This document shows, piece by piece, positions 59,640-64,000 of a DNA stretch of 64,000 bases. The notes under the pieces are model-generated. The model saw nothing but the letters and a program-made list of their open reading frames with translations. It had not been told where the DNA came from and did no database searches. The DNA is from Pteria penguin (lineage: Eukaryota > Mollusca > Bivalvia > Pterioida > Pteriidae), in contig CM068586.1 of assembly GCA_035048485.1 (NCBI GenBank), positions 49,812,433 to 49,876,432 on the forward strand, read 5' to 3'. The position numbers and the translations under genes were made by a program. The first letter of the stretch is position 1, and each line of letters starts with the position of its first letter.

Positions 59640-61830
59640 ATTTTGTATTAAACTCCATCTCGATGGAACCCCTATCAGAATTAGATACCGAAATGGAGCT
59701 AACTAAATTGGACTCTTTTTCTGAAATAGTTCCGATCTAAGATCTGCTAGTTCTTGAGGATATATTGGTTTCAAATAATATTTGGTTTTTGAGTCGGCTT
59801 CGGTGAAGCCGCACTCATTGCAATCACTTTCTTTTCAGGGGTTATAACTTTCCGATATACCGATATAGAGCTTACTACGCCGCTGAAAAATAAAGTGCCG
59901 AAAAATTACTGATGTTGTCTTGAAAATTCTTGATCAGCACAATGTACCTTTAGCTCAGTTAATTTAAGCTAAACATAAACTAGTTTCAATAACTCGAAAA
60001 AGGAGTTGCAATAATGTTTTCAAATTTCGCATAATAATATGTAGTTGTGACTACTTTACGATGTGTTTACCACCGACACCGTTGGATGTACTCGATTGTG
60101 TAATTCTCCCGACAAAGCATTTGTCTTGATCTTGTATCGCTTGTTTTTATCGAGATATTTCAATTAAAGTTTTCCGCAACATGTTCTGGAACTTTAGTTC
60201 TTTTTCACATATATGACAAATTTAAAGATCGATCTTCCCGCATTTCCTCTGATAATGAAAATGCAATATAAATATTTAGGGAAATGTTGTATGTTTCTAA
60301 ATATAAATGATGTTAAAACATTATGAGAATCGTGAATAAGATGGTTATTTAATGTCCCACTTGAAGGAATGTCGTTCCTTGGCTCAGCTTCGACTCGTGA
60401 CAACAATGCAGTAAAACTTGTTGCCATGAAGTTGTCGATTGCACGTTCATTTCGGATACAAGCAATTGCAAACTCTTTGCCGTAAGATAATATGAAGAGA
60501 GCACATTTTATTAGCATTTTGTACATAGGTATAATGACGATTTTCCTTAAATCCTGAATCCGCCACTAAAATGGTAAAATGATTACATACTTAAAATCAG
60601 CAAAGCCGACTCTCTGGAATTTTGAGTCCTTTGATTTCTTTTTTCTTTTATTATTTCACTTAAACCATGAGTTTTAATGCACATATTGTTCCAATTTGTG
60701 TTGTAATATTTTATGCCGTGACTTTCCATCATTGTGAAGTACATTAAACCCAGGTTCTATCTCAGTACACAATTTTCGCTTAAGTTTCTAAAAGAGACAA
60801 AAGTCTACATGTACCTTCCACAGCAAGCCTATTTGTTCAACAGGAGTAAAGGTGGCAAAACTTTTTCATCCCATGTTTTAAAATGCAATCTTCAGCAGAT
60901 TATTTATTACAATTCCTATTTAGAAATATAAAATGAAACTTAAGATGAAATAGTTCTTTCATCCTATATTTATATCCCTGAAAATAAACGAAATGAACTC
61001 CTAAAGAAGCAAAAAAAGTGCACTGAAAGAAATTCTTCAAAATATAAAAGTATCTGATGAACTAAAATCATTACAAGTAAATCCTGAAAACTTAAATTTG
61101 TAGAAATCAATCTGAGAAATATCCTGTGAAGTTTTTGACAGCTTTGCTTCAGATATTTCACGCTATGTTTTGAATAGCGGACTCCCACTATTCGATATCA
61201 AAGCATCTGTATGGTCCAGCATTTGATTCTGAGACGACACTGCCCCTCGGACTTCGTCCCTTGTAATAAATTGAATATTTTCATCCATCCCGACGATTTT
61301 CAAATGTGCACAGCTAGGGTTCTAGGCTAGTAGTGACTACACTTTACTGAAACGTCGCGAAACACTCTCTTAACACATATCCATTCAAATAGATGTATCA
61401 TTATGTCAAGAAAACAATTTTCTACTATAAATATAGAACATATATACCATTTAATACTTCGACCCGTTGAAATGTTATAATCGTTCTGAATACCGATGAC
61501 GTAAACGTTTCTGCAGATAACATGGAAATGGTAAATGGACGCTCGTGTATAGGTACATTTTGCGCAATTCCTTCATTACTAATGCATTTATGGTTCTTTG
61601 CCAAAGTTGTTAATTGGTCACATGTAGAATATGAGTATTTCTTTTGATCAATCTAAGTCCCACCACGACAACAGTAGAGGTTATCCAAAGGTGCTACACT
61701 TACTTTATCATAGAATTCATAACCACACGCGTTATAATTCATACTTGCCGCTTCTTCATTCAAATGTATTATCTGTAGACCAGCTTTTCTTCACACGACC
61801 TATTGCTATGCACATCCAAAAGTCTTGCAA
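59640..61830. other. No gene seen
   Basis: At 61425-61447 ATAAATATAGAACATATATA recurs, the same word that precedes the antisense hammerheads; TTCGAC follows but no ribozyme core. CCTGAATCCGCCACT at 60552-60566 resembles the inverted end of the 36.1 kb MITE with no partner. Confidence 0.4.
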
Positions 61831-62271
61831 TCAGTTATGATGTATTCTATGTTCCATGTGACGTCCCTTTTGTGTGATAACGGCGTCACGGCGTGACTGG
61901 AAATTGTAAATAAGAGCTTTGCAACGTCCAGTGGTGATACAACTGATTTCTCTTTTTATATTCATTTGTGGTTCACATATAGATGCAGGACATGGGTTGT
62001 ATTTGTCGTTCAGTTATTCCCACAAATAAAAGTTTAATGGACTCAAATCGGGTGAGTGTGGCGGCCCTGTGTGTTGTGTCTTTAGAGAAATGACTCGGTC
62101 TCCGAATGTCTCCTCGATCCAGTTGAGCACTGTGTTTGTAGTATCACCTAAAATCTTTCTAATCGATATTTGTGGCATTTCTGAAATGACCTCTTGAACA
62201 CTGACCATGTTTTCAGCAATTTTTCTAGACTTGGGTTGACCAGGATTCGAGTGACGTCCATCTGTTACCAA
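61831..62271 (-). pseudogene. IS630/Tc1/mariner-type transposase, internally deleted
   Basis: One - strand frame with a single TAA at 62011-62013. It starts with a linker/HTH-like part (SNPGQPKSRKIAENM, MPQISIRKILGDT) and jumps straight to the C-terminal catalytic end (IEETFGDRVISLKTQH, PPHSPDLSPLNFYLW, carrying the third acidic residue). After the stop it continues NDKYNPCPASICEPQMN, CKALIYNFQSRRDAVI, KGRHMEHRI to a TGA at 61831. The segment with the first two catalytic aspartates is absent, so this is a non-autonomous deletion derivative. It is distinct from the 54.8 kb mariner copy. Confidence 0.85.
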
Positions 62272-63120
62272 TCGTGATTGTTCAAATCTATTAATTTATT
62301 TTATTTTCATTCTTGATAAAGACTTTGTCTTCGGGTGCCGTATTCTCATTTCTCGAATAACTGCAGTGGGAGAATTTGTTGCAAAATACAACTTTACAAT
62401 TTCAGCATTTAAACTATTGAACGACGCCAGCTTGAATAACGATGGACGTTAAATGACGTTATAAATTTTTCCGTACAGTTTTGTCAAAAATGTCTTTTAT
62501 GCACGTTAATTTGGTATAAACATCATTCAAGAAATGACAAACGACGAAGCTTTAGAGTAGTAATAGATTGTATGGGATACCCTGTACTAAGTTGTTGTCC
62601 GAGATGCTAATTCCTACGTAGGACATACTTAAGACGGGTGTAGAAGGTATATCGTACGGGATGCTCGATAGGTGATGGTGACCCTAAGATATACTATAGT
62701 GTGTTGACTATAATTGATACTTAATTATGAAGATGTGTTTCATTGAAGGTACATTAATTTAAGATGTGATGGAAGGTGAATTCAATGTAATACGAATTAA
62801 TTATTATAAACAATTAAATTAATTCTTACATTGAAGTATTATTCAATTAAATGTTGAATCAGAAGTTGATTCACACTTTTTCACGTGGCGTTTGAATGTC
62901 AATCTGCCGTTGACTCTTGATGTAATTATAGTGATAACAATATCCCCGACGACAAAGGCATTTGTCCCCAAACGCACTTTAGCTATTCACACTGATGAAG
63001 GACATATATCACTACTTTACAACCATATTGCAACTGATATTGAAACACTGATTACGGTATCACTGGTTATTATAATTTAATTTTTTTTCCATGATTAACA
63101 AGGCCGTCATCTTCTTCAGG
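62272..63120. other. No gene seen
   Basis: AT-rich, including a repeated AATTAATT-rich patch at 62796-62825. An ORF at 62892-63080 (+) has no recognisable domain. Confidence 0.4.
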
Positions 63121-64000
63121 TTAGACTCTTATGGCCCAAAACTTTCTTCTACATAACAACTCTATATTTTGAAATTTAAAGAAAAAGCACTCTGTTTAGA
63201 GGTTTGTTGCAAATCATTAGGTAAATAGTCAGTGCTGATGGTCATCCCGTTCCGTATGTAATTAAGAATGAAATTGAAGGATCTCGGATCTTTATTTATG
63301 AAGTATGTGTAGACGTTGTCTGTGTTGTAAAACTTCGAAGGTGACCCATCATCAACCATCCTAGCTAAAATGGAGTTTGGGTCTTTCTTTAATGTCACGC
63401 TTGATATTTCATACTTCACTACACTTACGTTGATAACGATCCTCTTGTTCTGACACTCAGATAATTCCTGCAATTTGAGTTTATAAGTTGGTGTGGATGT
63501 ATAATGTTGGTGCTTGATCTAGATCTGATGTTGCTTTCAATAACCTAGCATTTAGCAACATTTCTGGTGTTTCAGGCATGTTGGTGGTTGATGGAATATC
63601 TACCTGGTCCTCCTCTCGTTCTTCCTCTGTCTTGTTATTTTTAGCTGCTCTTGTATTTCTTCCTCTTTCTCGCTAAGTATCCCATTTGTTGTTATAGATA
63701 AGGTGTCAACTTCCATTTCTGCATTGACCTTCTCCACCTGAACTACTTTCCTTTGATCTTCTTTTCTCCTCTTGAATGTTGATGTTGAATAATTGTCGTT
63801 TTTGTATTAAATCTTTCCAAACTCCTCGCCGTCTTGCCTGTATTTTTCCTTTTGTCCTATATGCAAGCACTTTCTATTTTCTTTCTGTTAATCTCGTCTT
63901 TCTGTAGGCGTTCCCATTGGCCTCCTGCTTGTGTTTACCAATGATGTTATAGTCTTCATAAAGCTTTTGCACTCTTTACTCTCTTCCTCTGTTAACGTAC
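63121..64000 (-). pseudogene. Coiled-coil plus BTB/T1 (KCTD-like) coding region, frame-broken, runs off the window
   Basis: A BTB/T1 domain is clear at 63450-63210: RIVINVSVVKYEISSVTLK, KDPNSILARMVDDGSPSKF, YTYFINKDPRSFNFILNYI. Such domains oligomerise, and in KCTD proteins often recruit cullin-3. Downstream the frame slips (about 63190-63215) and resumes as FQNIELLCRRKFWAIRV to TAA 63121. Upstream, charged helical text in shifting frames (MEVDTLSITTNGILSEKEEE; PEMLLNARLLKATSDLDQ) suggests a coiled coil joined to the BTB domain. At least three frame changes argue for a pseudogene, though short introns could explain one. The 5' end is outside the window. Confidence 0.75.

Overview
This is AT-rich animal nuclear DNA, most likely from a bivalve mollusc and plausibly a clam. 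The evidence is intron-style splice acceptors, long (TA)n and (AAT)n tracts, tRNA-derived SINEs, many CA/TG-poor dispersed repeats, and above all several Penelope-like retroelements (PLEs) of the Naiad type. One of these has in-frame TGA codons at columns where its relative has cysteine. Selenocysteine-encoding Naiads are described from clams and spiders (established knowledge recalled, not searched). No database search was possible.

Host-type genes are few. Two alpha-1,3-fucosyltransferase (GT10) genes lie on the + strand at 18748-19894 and 46176-47322, each visible as one long terminal exon behind a matching splice acceptor. A heavily decayed third relative lies at 16937-17218, so this is a remnant of a local gene array. 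At the right edge (63121-64000, - strand) is a coiled-coil plus BTB/T1 (KCTD-like) coding region with frame breaks. A broken copy of an unnamed cysteine-rich invertebrate family lies at 40870-41276. An unrecognised ORF at 59255-59632 completes the list.

The rest is mobile DNA. 2.2-5.7 kb: Naiad PLE-1 (+), with GIY-YIG endonuclease N-terminal to RT and multiple in-frame TGA. 9.3-12.1 kb: Naiad PLE-2 (-), a single reading frame with only three TAA stops. 35.9-36.1, 39.4-39.8 and 48.4-48.8 kb: RT 3' fragments of related elements. 50.5-52.7 kb: a canonical PLE-3 (RT then endonuclease) between inverted terminal repeats. Hammerhead ribozyme cores occur at 13480-13511 and 39315-39346 with a decayed one at 36283-36340; all three are antisense to the neighbouring RT sequence. 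Other elements are tRNA-derived SINEs (two with 14-bp target duplications), hAT-like and Tc/mariner-like MITEs, two mariner-type transposase pseudogenes, a LINE 3' end, foldback repeats, ~145-bp tandem repeats, and a palindromic CCAACGTTGG-rich element at 56-58 kb.

The PLE terminal modules (named here A, B, C and E) recur in shuffled order and orientation across the whole window. They show that Penelope-type amplification, rather than host genes, built most of this locus. One module (B) forms a hairpin immediately upstream of the first fucosyltransferase exon.
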